Of a DNA stretch of 64,000 nt, positions 10,930 to 20,939 are shown in pieces (the first letter of the stretch is position 1; every line of letters begins with the position of its first letter). This DNA comes from Neolentinus lepideus HHB14362 ss-1. Its lineage: Eukaryota; Basidiomycota; Agaricomycetes; Gloeophyllales; Gloeophyllaceae. Location: positions 410,660-474,659 of the forward strand of contig KV425563.1 in the NCBI GenBank assembly GCA_001632425.1, written 5' to 3'. The position numbers were made by a program, and so were the translations under genes. The notes beneath the pieces were generated by a model. That model was not told where the DNA came from. It saw nothing but the letters and a program-made list of their open reading frames with translations, and did not search any database.

Positions 10930-13900
10930 ATGGGAAAAGTCGTAAGCAACGACTTCGCCCAGAAAATAAATCTACCGCTATATCGGCTTCGAAAACCTAT
11001 CATTGCAACAACAGCTGATGGGACAGTGATGAAAGGAGGGCTAATTCGTTATTTCACCCTCGCCAAGATGCGAATCGGTGGCAAGGCCAAGTTACACCGG
11101 TTCATCGTAGCCAACATCAAAGACGATGTAATCCTAGGCTATGACTGGTTCAAAGCCACAGAACCAGACATTAGCTGGAAACGAGGAATCGTTCGGATTG
11201 AAGAAATCGAAGATGATGAGGATGTCCAACAGCGGATGCGAAAGCATGCTGTCAACAATATCATAGAGGGACCCCCGAAGCATGGTACAAGAATTCGGGG
11301 AGCCTTACGACGCAAACAAATCAGAACGCGTCAACGGCACTACCCTACGGAAACAACTTCGGATAACCCAATCTCGGACAACTCGACTAAGGAACCCACA
11401 CGGGCTAAACCGAAAAGAACGTCAAAAATCGCTGGACAAAGACGTCGACAACGACAATGGTATAAGGACTTCTTAACGGCAAAAGAACGATACTTTCAAA
11501 AGTATCATACGGACAACGACATCGTCATGCGGTATCTTCAAGATGGGACAAACATCGACTCAACAGTTGGCAAGCATGTCAATCCAGCAATGCGCTTTGC
11601 ACAGGAAGCTGAAAAACATGCTAAGCACGAGGAGATTCCGGACCGTTATAAGGAATTCAATCAGCTTTTCGACAAGAAAATGTCTGAGCGATTTCCTGAA
11701 CGTACGGTCTATGATCACGCGATAGACCTGAAACCCGGATTCCAACCACGAAAGGCTAAATTGTACCCAATGAATACCAAAGAACTGGAAGAACTGGACA
11801 AATTCCTCGAAGAAAACCTCAGAAAAGGGTATATTCGACCATCGAAATCCCCTATGGCCACACCTTTTTTCTTCGTAGGAAAGAAGGACGGAGATTTACG
11901 TCCCTGTCAAGACTATCGATTCCTAAACGACCAAACGGTGAAGAACGCATACCCTATACCGCTCATCAGTGAAGTCCTAGACAAACTTCAAGGAGCTAAA
12001 GTGTTCACTAAACTGGACGTCCGGAAAGGTTACAACAACGTACAGATCAAAGAAGGGGATGAGTGGAAAGCAGCGTTCATCACAAATCGAGGGCTATTCG
12101 AACCCACAGTAATGTTCTTCGGATTGTGCAATTCACCAGCTACATTCCAATCAATGATGAACGAAATATTCCACGACATGATCTCAGAGGGATGGCTCGT
12201 CATCTACATGGACGACATCCTCATCTTTTCCGACACCGAAACTCAAGACACGGAACGGACCAAACGGGTTCTTCAACGGTTACAGGAGAAAGACCTGTAC
12301 CTGAAAAAGGAAAAATGTGAATTCGCTAAGGACAAGGTGGAATATCTAGGAATGATCATTACCCCAGACCATATCGCAATGGATCCTGTCAAACTGAAGG
12401 GTATCGCTGACTGGCCAACCCCTCAAAAGGTCAAAGACGTCCGGTCATTCCTAGGGTTTTGTAATTTCTACCGAAGATTTATCCCGCATTTTGCGGAAAT
12501 AAGTCGACCTCTGACGGCGCTTACTCGCAAGGATCAATCATGGATTTGGGGTATGGAACAGCAAATCGCATTCCGAACCCTGAAGCGATTATTCCAGAAA
12601 GAACCCATCCTACTCATGCCGGATAATGCCAAACCATTCATCCTCGAAACGGATGCCTCTAAAATCGCTAGCGGAGCCACGTTGCGACAACAAGATTCTA
12701 ATGGCGACTGGCATCCATGTGGATTTATTTCGGAAGCCTTCAACTCGGCACAGCGAAATTACCAGATTTACGACCGGGAACTCTTAGGGGTAATCCGTGG
12801 ATTAAAGGCGTGGGATTGGCATCTCAGGGGAGCAAGACACCCGGTTGTGGTCCATTGTGACCATAAAAATTTAGGCTATTTCCGTTCGGCACAGAAACTT
12901 ACTCGTCGACAAGCCCGATGGGCTCTTGAGTTATCGGAATATAACCTGGTCTTGAAACACGTACCTGGTCGACACATTATTCAAGCTGACGCATTGTCGC
13001 GGCGACCGGACCACGACAAAGGAGAGGCAGATAACGAAGACGTCGTATTACTACCCAACACGATGTTCGCTGCGGAACCTATATCTACTTCCCCGACTCT
13101 AAACTTCCCAATCGCGCAAGAGGAAAGGAACGAATCTGAACATTTACCTGCTGACTTAAGGGACCCATCTCCAATAGCACTGGAGTCGCCACAACCCCCT
13201 CCGACCCCAACAAGTGAGGTACAATTCACACAAGAAGAAATGGAGCACGACACGGATATCCCAATTGAACCTTCTGCCACCATTGACGTACCGGAATCGC
13301 TTTTCGAGGCAGACGACGTCATTGAAACCGACAGGGACTTAAAACGTCCTCGTTCACCCGGCCCCATGCACGAGGAATGGGCACCCCCGGAAAAACGGCA
13401 TGACTCATATACAGAATCAGCTAAACAGGCACCGACCTACGCACCCCCGATCACGCAACCTCTGCGAATTGAATCCCTCCAACAAACGGGATGGGAACAA
13501 GCGTTGCAAATCTTGAAACGAGAAGGGAAGGCACCATTCACTACGCAACTAGCCGACTGGACATTGGATGGCGACGACGTCTTTTTCAAAGGAAGACAGT
13601 TTTTACCAGAACACAAACGACGGGAGGCAATTTCCAATCTACATGACTCGAAACTTGTTGGACACCCTGGGACATACAAAACGTATGAGCTCGCCCGACG
13701 GCATTACTGGTGGCCGGGCATGTTCGTATACGTGGCCAATTATGTCAAGGGCTGTGCCATTTGTCAACAGATGAAAGTTAATACACACCCGACACGACCG
13801 GCTCTTCTTCCTATCGACAAACCTAGCCGGAATGAACCCTTTGCCACGACCTCCTGTGATTTTATCACCGACCTACCCCCGTCAATGGGTTTCGATTCCA

Positions 13901-14886
13901 TCATGGTCATGGTAGACCACGGCCTTACAAAGGGGGTAATTCTAGAACCTTGCAACAAGACAATCGACGCGGAAGGGACAGCAGAAATTCTCAGACGCAC
14001 AGTATTCAAACGATTTGGGCTACCCGATACTATCATTTCAGATCGAGGACCTCAATTCGCCTCACGAGTATTCCAAGAAACATGCAAACTATTGGAGATC
14101 AAATCCAAGATGAGCACGGCCTATCATCCTCAGACTGACGGGGAAACCGAACGGGTCAACCAAGAACTAGAAACTTATCTCCGAATTTTCTGCCAAAACA
14201 CCCCAAATGATTGGGCCAAACTGCTACCCGAAGCCGAGTTCGCCCATAACCAACGCGCACATTCGGCACGACCAGAATCGCCGTTCTATCTCATGATGGG
14301 TTACAACCCTAGAACCATCGAGACAAGAACAAAAACAACAGTACCATCGGTTGAAAATCGACTGTCTAGACTCGAATTTGTCCGAAAGGAAGCCGCAGCC
14401 ATGCATGATGTCGCCAAGCAACGAATGGCAGAACGACAACGAAGTGGTTGGAAACCATTCCAAATTGGAGAAAAGGTTTGGTTGGAAGCAAAGAACCTGA
14501 ACATCCCATATGTCTCCAGGAAACTCGCTCCAAAACGAGAAGGACCCTTCAAAGTAATCGGAAAACGAGGACCCTTGGCTTATCAATTGGAATTACCGTC
14601 ACAATGGAGAATCCACGACGTCTTCCATGTATCCCTTCTTTCACGATATCACGAGACAGAAGTTCACGGGCCGAGCTACACGCGTCCCCCACCTGAGAAT
14701 GTAGCCGGAGAAGCCGAACATGAAGTAGAAGCAATTGTAGGTCACCGCGGTTCTAAATCAAGAAGACAATACCTCGTCAAATGGGCTGGCTACCCGACGG
14801 CAGAAAACGAATATCTCACGGAAGCCGAGTTAGCTAACTCAGAGAAATTGCTACGTGCATATAAGCAAGCTCGAAAACTTGACTGA
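10930..14886 (+). CDS. pol: Gypsy-1 Pol (PR-RT-RNaseH-IN-chromodomain)
   Basis: From its first ATG the frame has 1318 codons, but it is open without a stop from about 10645. The protease active site (HALLDTGC, about 10900-10930) lies upstream of that ATG, so Pol must begin as a Gag-Pol product through a -1 shift in the 10645-10780 overlap or by reinitiation. Reverse transcriptase shows VIYMDDIL at about residues 422-429. RNase H begins near ETDASK. The integrase zinc-binding H-H-C-C is at about 904-946 (ending CAICQQ) and the catalytic Asp, Asp and Glu lie near 976, 1037 and 1073 (CDFITD, ISDRGPQF, DGETERVNQE). A chromodomain (QYLVKWAGYP) occupies about 1266-1304 and would target integration to marked chromatin. 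Confidence 0.94.
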   Translation: MGKVVSNDFAQKINLPLYRLRKPIIATTADGTVMKGGLIRYFTLAKMRIGGKAKLHRFIVANIKDDVILGYDWFKATEPDISWKRGIVRIEEIEDDEDVQQRMRKHAVNNIIEGPPKHGTRIRGALRRKQIRTRQRHYPTETTSDNPISDNSTKEPTRAKPKRTSKIAGQRRRQRQWYKDFLTAKERYFQKYHTDNDIVMRYLQDGTNIDSTVGKHVNPAMRFAQEAEKHAKHEEIPDRYKEFNQLFDKKMSERFPERTVYDHAIDLKPGFQPRKAKLYPMNTKELEELDKFLEENLRKGYIRPSKSPMATPFFFVGKKDGDLRPCQDYRFLNDQTVKNAYPIPLISEVLDKLQGAKVFTKLDVRKGYNNVQIKEGDEWKAAFITNRGLFEPTVMFFGLCNSPATFQSMMNEIFHDMISEGWLVIYMDDILIFSDTETQDTERTKRVLQRLQEKDLYLKKEKCEFAKDKVEYLGMIITPDHIAMDPVKLKGIADWPTPQKVKDVRSFLGFCNFYRRFIPHFAEISRPLTALTRKDQSWIWGMEQQIAFRTLKRLFQKEPILLMPDNAKPFILETDASKIASGATLRQQDSNGDWHPCGFISEAFNSAQRNYQIYDRELLGVIRGLKAWDWHLRGARHPVVVHCDHKNLGYFRSAQKLTRRQARWALELSEYNLVLKHVPGRHIIQADALSRRPDHDKGEADNEDVVLLPNTMFAAEPISTSPTLNFPIAQEERNESEHLPADLRDPSPIALESPQPPPTPTSEVQFTQEEMEHDTDIPIEPSATIDVPESLFEADDVIETDRDLKRPRSPGPMHEEWAPPEKRHDSYTESAKQAPTYAPPITQPLRIESLQQTGWEQALQILKREGKAPFTTQLADWTLDGDDVFFKGRQFLPEHKRREAISNLHDSKLVGHPGTYKTYELARRHYWWPGMFVYVANYVKGCAICQQMKVNTHPTRPALLPIDKPSRNEPFATTSCDFITDLPPSMGFDSIMVMVDHGLTKGVILEPCNKTIDAEGTAEILRRTVFKRFGLPDTIISDRGPQFASRVFQETCKLLEIKSKMSTAYHPQTDGETERVNQELETYLRIFCQNTPNDWAKLLPEAEFAHNQRAHSARPESPFYLMMGYNPRTIETRTKTTVPSVENRLSRLEFVRKEAAAMHDVAKQRMAERQRSGWKPFQIGEKVWLEAKNLNIPYVSRKLAPKREGPFKVIGKRGPLAYQLELPSQWRIHDVFHVSLLSRYHETEVHGPSYTRPPPENVAGEAEHEVEAIVGHRGSKSRRQYLVKWAGYPTAENEYLTEAELANSEKLLRAYKQARKLD

Positions 14887-14922
14887 AAGCCCATTCCTCT
14901 CCTCCAATAACTCTAAGTCGAT

Positions 14923-15813
14923 ATGAACTCTCTTCGCCACGCTTTCCAGAACAACTTGTCTAGGAACGATCCCCCGGCGGGACGTGCCTATGATGCTCAA
15001 TTCATTCCCTGCCCCGGCCATACTACCGATTCTTATGTCCCCAAGCTCCATGCACTCCTACTCCACCACTACACTGACCCCGAACTTTTCAACCGACTAT
15101 CTCGAAGTCCTGTTGGAGCAATGATCGCGAGAGAGGTAGCGGAGATCGAGATTCTGAGGGAAAAGACTCACCGTGCTATAGAAACACTCGAACGAGTCAC
15201 CACAGACCTACGATGGGAAGAAGCGGGATACGATCAGATTGGGCAACGACTCACCCATCGCCTCATCCACATGGGACTCGACACACCCATCACCGAATTC
15301 CTCCATAACAAGTATCCGTACGGCGAACAGGAACTCGACGCCTACGGCACTCGTGCCTACCCTATCCCAGTCGAGCAATGGTTCGAGAACCGTCACCGCC
15401 TACCCACCATCCGCCGCCCTCACTTTTCCCCTATCGGCAATCGGCCTGATAACCGCGTTATACGTCACCCGCGGAATCCCCCCAGAAAGAAAAATACGCG
15501 CACTCGAACGCCTACACCGTATCATTCCCCAAGTCCTCATTCCCCTCATAGCACCCATCATTCGTCGACTCCTCCCCCTGTTCCACCCAAGGATGCTCAC
15601 GCTAACCCTCCGTCGACTTCGATTGCCCCTACTTCGGTTACTCTTTCTACTACCGAATGCTGGCAATGTCACGAAATGGGTCACAAGCGTGCCGACTGTC
15701 CTTCATTTGTCTCGGACATTCTTGGAGGGCCTGCCAATTGGCACGAACAACTAGGGGACATCTCACTTCCCGACGAGTACTACGACAATGCCAGCACTTA
15801 TGGGCATGATTGA
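14923..15813 (+). CDS. Gypsy-1 third ORF with canonical zinc knuckle
   Basis: A 296-residue frame starting 37 nt after the pol stop and ending just before the 3' LTR, the place an env gene occupies in retroviruses. It is not env-like: I see no signal peptide or membrane segment. The N-terminal two thirds are helical and charged, followed by a Pro/Ser/Thr/His-rich linker (about residues 175-235), then CWQCHEMGHKRADC, a canonical C-x2-C-x4-H-x4-C knuckle. It could be an accessory nucleic-acid-binding protein that complements the altered knuckle of Gag, or a captured host sequence. The frame is intact in an element with identical LTR ends, which suggests it is used. How it is translated from a polycistronic RNA is unclear. 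Confidence 0.75.
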   Translation: MNSLRHAFQNNLSRNDPPAGRAYDAQFIPCPGHTTDSYVPKLHALLLHHYTDPELFNRLSRSPVGAMIAREVAEIEILREKTHRAIETLERVTTDLRWEEAGYDQIGQRLTHRLIHMGLDTPITEFLHNKYPYGEQELDAYGTRAYPIPVEQWFENRHRLPTIRRPHFSPIGNRPDNRVIRHPRNPPRKKNTRTRTPTPYHSPSPHSPHSTHHSSTPPPVPPKDAHANPPSTSIAPTSVTLSTTECWQCHEMGHKRADCPSFVSDILGGPANWHEQLGDISLPDEYYDNASTYGHD

Positions 15814-15828
15814 ACGTCAGGGACGTTC

Positions 15829-15846
15829 AAGCTAGTGGGGAGCTAA
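15829..15846 (+). promoter_or_regulatory. Gypsy-1 polypurine tract
   Basis: A purine-rich stretch containing GTGGGGAG ends immediately before the 3' LTR at 15847. It would be the primer for plus-strand DNA synthesis. Confidence 0.55.
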
Positions 15847-16327
15847 TGTTACGAAGCGCATGGCAACCGGCANNNNNNNNNNNNNNNNNNNNNNNNNNNN
15901 NNNNNNNNNNNNNNNNNNNNNNNNNNNNNNNNNNNNNNNNNNNNNNNNNNNNNNNNNNNNNNNNNNNNNNNNNNNNNNNNNNNNNNNNNNNNNNNNNNNN
16001 NNNNNNNNNNNNNNNNNNNNNNNNNNNNNNNNNNNNNNNNNNNNNNNNNNNNNNNNNNNNNNNNNNNNNNNNNNNNNNNNNNNNNNNNNNNNNNNNNNNN
16101 NNNNNNNNNNNNNNNNNNNNNNNNNNNNNNNNNNNNNNNNNNNNNNNNNNNNNNNNNNNNNNNNNNNNNNNNNNNNNNNNNNNNNNNNNNNNNNNNNNNN
16201 NNNNNNNNNNNNNNNNNNNNNNNNNNNNNNNNCTTGACATCTAAGTCTGGGTGAACAGCATAGGTCTATTGCTATATTAGCGAGATCTATTGACAAGAAC
16301 CATTCCCTGAAGAGACTTTTCCTAACA
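15847..16327 (+). repeat. Gypsy-1 3' LTR, interrupted by an assembly gap
   Basis: Starts TGTTACGAAGCG and ends TTTTCCTAACA, as the 5' LTR does. Positions 15873-16232 are 360 unknown bases. The corresponding stretch of the 5' LTR is 310 bp, so the gap is probably oversized or an estimate. Confidence 0.9.
15873..16232. other. Assembly gap (360 N)
   Basis: Run of unknown bases inside the 3' LTR, as expected where near-identical LTRs confuse short-read assembly. Open frames that run through it are artefacts. Confidence 0.99.
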
Positions 16328-16512
16328 CCCTCCATAATCCCCTTGATCGCTTCCAATAATGCTTCATGCATATTCAGCATCATCGCCTGAGTCCAAAGTC
16401 TATGGATAAGTTGAATCGTCCGCTCGACCTCTTCTTCTATGTGGCTATTCTGCCTATGGTTAGGTAGTCTGCATTGCCACCTCACAGGCAATACAAACTG
16501 AGCAGGGGTCAA
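16328..16512 (-). pseudogene. Continuation of relic gag beyond Gypsy-1
   Basis: The minus-strand frame here ends at the LTR boundary with EAIKGIMEG. The frame on the other side of Gypsy-1 (below 9194) continues with MDALRQLISEE in the same phase once one CCCTC target copy is removed. The two flanks were therefore one ORF before insertion. This is the N-terminal part of the relic gag; it includes a helical segment and no recognisable domain. Confidence 0.6.
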
Positions 16513-17478
16513 TGACGGTCAGATGTCTAGTCTAGCAGCTTGACCGTCAATGAATGTCAGGGGGTCCAGTAGTGTCAAAGAGTCCTCCTGTGGGGCAGTA
16601 GAGTCCATTTGCAGTTATTTTGTTTGGTTTTTTATCATGTTTCTTGTCTTGGTATAACAGGGTGTCTATGCACCTATGCAATAAGTCATGAACAAACAGT
16701 AATTTTTTGAACACAATGAGTGTTTAAAAAAGTGCAGAACCTCCTTAGTCAGTACACTTAAGTTGTAATACACACACCAATAAATGGAACCTCATCCTAT
16801 TGCATGAGATACAAGACATGTAGAAAGCTAAGCAGATCCTTAGGTGTAGAAGTAAGTCTAAGTCTCCCTTGCTCACTCCATCCAGCCCATTACTCTAAGA
16901 CCAAACACAACCAAACTCAGTGCCACAAAGTGGCACCCACCTTACACCCTGGGAGACCAGGCTGCAATATATGTGCTGCATTTCCTGGAGCTGCTACTGA
17001 TGCTTGTTGGCATCAGGCTGACCTCTTGCCTCTATAGACTACTTACTTTACTGCTCCTGCCAGGTATGCTCCAGTGCCAGCTGTTTGCCCTACCCTTGAG
17101 GCTCACAAAGGCTGAGAGGAGTGGTGTGTAGCTGGGCAGCCTGAGACCCTATGCCATGTTTGAGTATGGGACCTCAACATGGCTGGCAATGATACCTACC
17201 ATTGCAAGGGCTGGGACAGGCAGGAAACAGATGGGTGGTGAAGCAGCAAGTAGAGCTCCTGGTATATATGGTGAGTCCTGTGACTCAGTTGTTCTGTGGC
17301 ATGCATCCCTCACAATGCTGCTGCCAGCTGCACTTCCTGCTCCTTCCACTTCACTTGCCTACTCCTCATTCCACATAACCTCCTCTTCCCTCCTGTGAAT
17401 GTGCTGCTCTTTTGATCTTCCTCCCTCCTCTTGCCACCTAGCCTTCTCAGCCTGCCCTCAAGCTTCCTTTCTGCAGGC
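16513..17478. other. Repeat-island stretch, no gene seen
   Basis: A small inverted repeat (TGACGGTCA near 16512 and TGACCGTCA near 16547) could mark an old LTR edge or a hairpin. The short frames at 16804-17037 and 17149-17398 resemble nothing known to me. Confidence 0.3.
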
Positions 17479-17808
17479 TCAACAGTGAGCAATGTGTCTT
17501 TCTGACTCTTGCTTGTTCTGCTCAACTTTGGCCTTTTGTGGCTCAGCTTCTGCTTTGTGTTCAGATTCAAGCTTCCACTCTGTGTCCTTCCATTTAGCCT
17601 CAAGGCACCTCCCCACCCCCATCCATGCAACTTCAAGCTTCCTTTCAGCTTGCCTGTTCTTCCACTTAGCTTCCTTCCATACAGCCTTGACTATCTGCTC
17701 AGTTTCTTCCCATCCAGCTGCAGATCCCTTCCATGCAGCTGCAACAACACATTCTGTTTCAGCTAGATGTTTTGCCTGTGTGCAGGGCCTGAATGTTGTA
17801 CTCCACAA
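17479..17808 (-). pseudogene. Charged coiled-coil-like ORF fragment
   Basis: A 109-codon minus-strand frame rich in Lys, Glu, Ala and Trp, with WKEAKWK and WKDTEWK type repetitions. A low-complexity charged continuation into 17310-17470 is broken by stops. Such helical charged ORFs are common in basidiomycete transposon islands. I infer an old element-borne coding fragment; the function is unknown. Confidence 0.25.
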
Positions 17809-18784
17809 TCAAACTCAAGTCCTCTTTCAACCAAATCAAGACTGTGTTCGACCAAATTGCAGCTGTGAAGAAGACAGATAATCTCAGCTCTCAGGAGAGG
17901 AACAGGCTAAAAGAGCAAGAAGCTGAGTATACCTGCCCCCTTTCTTCCTTTTGGACTTAAGTAGCTTATGCAATACTTAAGCTTATAGTAAATAGAATAG
18001 CTTTTTCAATATTCTAAGGACAAGTGTATTAACTAGCAAGTTAATTAAGGGTGATATAAGAATGATTGATTGCAGCACTGAACAGCATGACACATATACT
18101 ACAAGTGTCAGGGATTGGGTATTGCCTGAGTATCTACTTACTATGCTAAACTAGTGCAAATGACTACAAGGGACTCAATAATCAGCTGCAAGCATATCTT
18201 GCAGACCCAAAGTATGCTGTGCATATGTTTATAATTGATCCTAGAGGCTGCAGAAGACTCCAAACCTCAGGGAGCAGTTGAGTACAATTGATGCCACCCA
18301 AGCCACATGGTCACACCCTAATCCAGAAGGATCACTTCCTAAGGTGTGGTTGATCTCACGCCACAGTAACAAAGCTTTAGATCATCATTTAACTACATTT
18401 CAGACACAAATACATGTACACAGCATCATCATATATGGGTGTGCACATGAATAAATGCAATGTTGGTGTATTATAGGCTTTTCTAGCCTTGTACTAATAG
18501 ACTGTAGCTATGACAATTGGTGTTTGGCTGGCTGGCTGGGTTGAATGTACATCATGTCATATGTATGGGGATCTAGGTGCCTTACTGAATTCACGGCTGC
18601 CATGATGGACCTGGTACCCATTGTCTCCTTCACCCAAGCTTAGGCTGGCAGCCATGGGCCTGCCACCCATGTGGCTCAGGCATGTACCATGTGACACAGT
18701 CTGTGGTTTAACTTAATGACAAAAGAGGGTGATTGGTGAATGTGAGAATTATTAAGTCCCTAGACTACATCAGGAAATGTGAAA

Positions 18785-19330
18785 ATCTCCAGCCAGAGAT
18801 GGTTTCTCCGTGACTCCACCACATGCCAGATGGAGATGCATACCCCAGATGGAGACACGTGGTCTGGATGGAGGCACTACCTGTCTATAAAATCATCTCC
18901 TTAGAAGTGTTGTGGACATGATGGGTATGATATGATCTAGATATTATGTAGCATGTATAGAAGGTTAATTTGGTAGTAATGCAGTGCATCCTTGAGACTC
19001 AGACTTACATATTACATGGAATTTGGCTCTCAGAAACCTCCACAATCATCTTAGCCTATCACAGACCTTCCATACAGCCTCATAAATAATTTTAGTGTGG
19101 TACAGTATTATACAGTGAGTATATAGACTATCCTCAAGGCCCCAAGAAGCCCTACAATACCCAGCATCAGGCATATAGGCTTCCACCACAGGCCACGTGC
19201 TGTCTCCGTCTGGAGACAGTGTCTCCATGTGGCACATGGTGGAGACGGCCATCTCAGGAAAATAGGGGGACTTCTCCATGGCTCCATGGCTCCATGCATG
19301 TCCATATGATGCATGCGGAGAGATCCGAGA
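18785..19330. repeat. Degenerate inverted repeat
   Basis: About 90 bp around 18800-18890 (CTCCACCACATGCCAGATGG, then GGAGACACGTGGTCTGG) reappears inverted and diverged around 19175-19255 (minus-strand CTCCACCATGTGCCACATGG, then GGAGACAGCACGTGGCCTG). This could be an old TIR element or a diverged inverted duplication. The intervening 300 bp holds no convincing gene. Confidence 0.35.
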
Positions 19331-19476
19331 TTCCTGATGTATGCCGAATCCTGGCTGGACCTGGTCACTCTGAGCTGATCACTCCCTGTTGCCATAGGTC
19401 TGGACAGCTGTTGGAAACATGATGATAGCAACTTGCCATCTGTCAAGTTAAGATGAACAGATACAATTGGTTATTA

Positions 19477-19822
19477 CAGGGTTTTGCATATGAGAGTGCT
19501 TTGCATCCTGTTGTTTGGACTGACCAAATAATACCAAAAGTAGTAGTGTTTGCAGGCCTCTGCCAGCTCTGATTGTGACACAGTCACCCAGATGTATTGT
19601 GTCCTTGACACCAATGTATGTTGGCTTATAGTCCACTGGCATGAACAACATCTTTTCATTACTGGTATTGTTGAGCTAGTGAGCTGTTTCGAAGGAACAG
19701 TCTTCAACAAGGTGACATTCGGTGCCGGGAGCTCCGTCCGAACCTACTACTTTTGGTAATATTTGGTTGGTACAAACAACGGGACACGAAATGCAGACTG
19801 CACTCTCATATGCAAAACCCTG
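19477..19822. mobile_element. 346-bp MITE-like element with TA target duplication
   Basis: The ends are CAGGGTTTTGCATATGAGAG and its inverted complement. Similarity between the two halves continues inward through ACCAAATA.TACCAAAAGTAGTAG for roughly 110 bp. Both sides are flanked by TA (19475-19476, 19823-19824). There is no transposase frame. Length, long terminal inverted repeats and the TA duplication fit a non-autonomous Tc1/mariner-like element, although the terminal bases alone do not fix the superfamily. Confidence 0.65.
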
Positions 19823-20157
19823 TAATAAATATTCACGGAAAACATTGCTGTGGCCACACATAACTACTTGTTTGACGGCACTTGAAAGATGTCAAAATCA
19901 CATGGCCCTGCATGATCACAAAGTTCAGATCCGCATGGGATCTATCAAAAATACCAAAGACCTAGGTAGTAGCCCGGAATGTTAACTTTCCTTAGCTGAT
20001 GGATCATTACTGGAGATGCGCACTGAACACTTCCTGTGGGGAAAAGGAGAACAATCTACATAGACCAGTATCACGACCAGAAAGATAGCACGTTGCATCT
20101 CCGTCGACTCAAGAAACATCGCGTGCCAGGAAAAAAATACATTGCACGACAGTCACT

Positions 20158-20939
20158 TTACATCAAGACCAATGCGACGGTACCCAAGGCGGTAGCACCG
20201 AGGACAGCGTAGCCTGATCGGTAAGCACCCTTTAGGGAAAGGACTAAACGAATAAAGTGAATTGGGGATTTTTATACACAGTATTGCGACTCACAGTAGC
20301 CCAAATCCCAACCCAAATGCCTCAAACCGTTGAAAGAGTGAAACGCAAAAGGGGCAGCCAGAACAACTTTGCCGGCCGTCTTGACGTAGTCGGGGACCTG
20401 CTTAACATAGCTTACAACCTTCTCGCTGGTGAAGTTCGCCGGGGAAATAAGGTAGGCAAGGGAGAAGCCGTAGAGCACTGAGTTTTGTGAATTACGAGTC
20501 AATGTTAAGAAATTCCTGACACCAGAATTTTGAAGGTACATGTTACGCACAGACACTGAGAGCGGCGCCGGTCAGACGATTAGCAATCGAACCAAGCCAG
20601 GTAAGCTGGGGCTGATAGATGGTGAAATGAGGGCTTGAGGGGCGCTTCAAACGTTGCTTATTCAATATTTCGATTGAAGACGAGGGTGGCAAGGATTGCG
20701 TTTGAACGCCCCTATGTATGCCCTTGGATACAGCTAATCACAACATGAAAAATAATATTCTTACTCACCTTTTCGCAACAACGTTTCGAAACGCGATCTG
20801 GTTCCTAACTGTTCAAATGCGAAGTTAAAACGCGTCTCCTCTCCAGTATTTCTGTTGCTTTCGCACCTATACCAGTTCTAGGGTTGAATACCGCCTTCCT
20901 GAGGGCCGGCCCAAGACCGAGAGTGCGCGTAGACATCAT
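20158..20939 (-). CDS. SDH3: Succinate dehydrogenase cytochrome b subunit (SDH3/SDHC)
   Basis: Membrane anchor subunit of mitochondrial complex II, which passes electrons from succinate to ubiquinone and binds haem b. Minus-strand exons read: a start [17 protein letters not shown]; a short exon with [13 protein letters not shown]; the conserved [38 protein letters not shown]; an exon carrying [17 protein letters not shown] with the family haem/quinone-site His and Arg; and a last exon [18 protein letters not shown] ending at TAA 20158-20160. The start is an ATG pair at 20934-20939. The N-terminus looks like a mitochondrial presequence. Introns are 45-75 nt with GT-AG ends; the first intron's acceptor (GAACAG) was chosen because it keeps the frame. 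It is the first single-copy gene after the transposon island. Confidence 0.9.

Larger units (their letters stand above)
9199..16327 (+). mobile_element. Gypsy-1: young chromodomain Ty3/Gypsy retrotransposon
   Basis: Complete element bounded by LTRs starting TGTTACGAAGCG and ending TTTTCCTAACA, flanked by CCCTC on both sides (9194-9198 and 16328-16332). Internal order is gag, pol (protease, reverse transcriptase, RNase H, integrase, chromodomain), then a third ORF with a zinc knuckle. The parts of the two LTRs that can be compared (first 26 bp and last 95 bp) are identical, so the insertion is recent. Pol has no internal stop. The chromodomain places it among the chromoviruses. A 360-base assembly gap lies in the 3' LTR. 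A solo LTR of the same family is at 61975-62344. Confidence 0.93.

Noticed and set aside
12981..13367. Antisense Ser-rich frames inside Gypsy-1 pol
   Set aside because: They are shadows of the Pro/Glu-rich linker between RNase H and integrase, with no independent support.
14923..15813. Reading the third Gypsy-1 ORF as an envelope gene
   Set aside because: It has no signal peptide, membrane helix or cleavage site; the C-terminal zinc knuckle points to nucleic-acid binding.
15827..16512. Long frames running through the unknown-base block
   Set aside because: They exist only because N codons carry no stops; they are artefacts of the assembly gap.
20000..20030. GATGGATCATTACTGGAG, resembling the 18S/ITS1 junction
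   Set aside because: The match is short and no rRNA sequence precedes or follows it.
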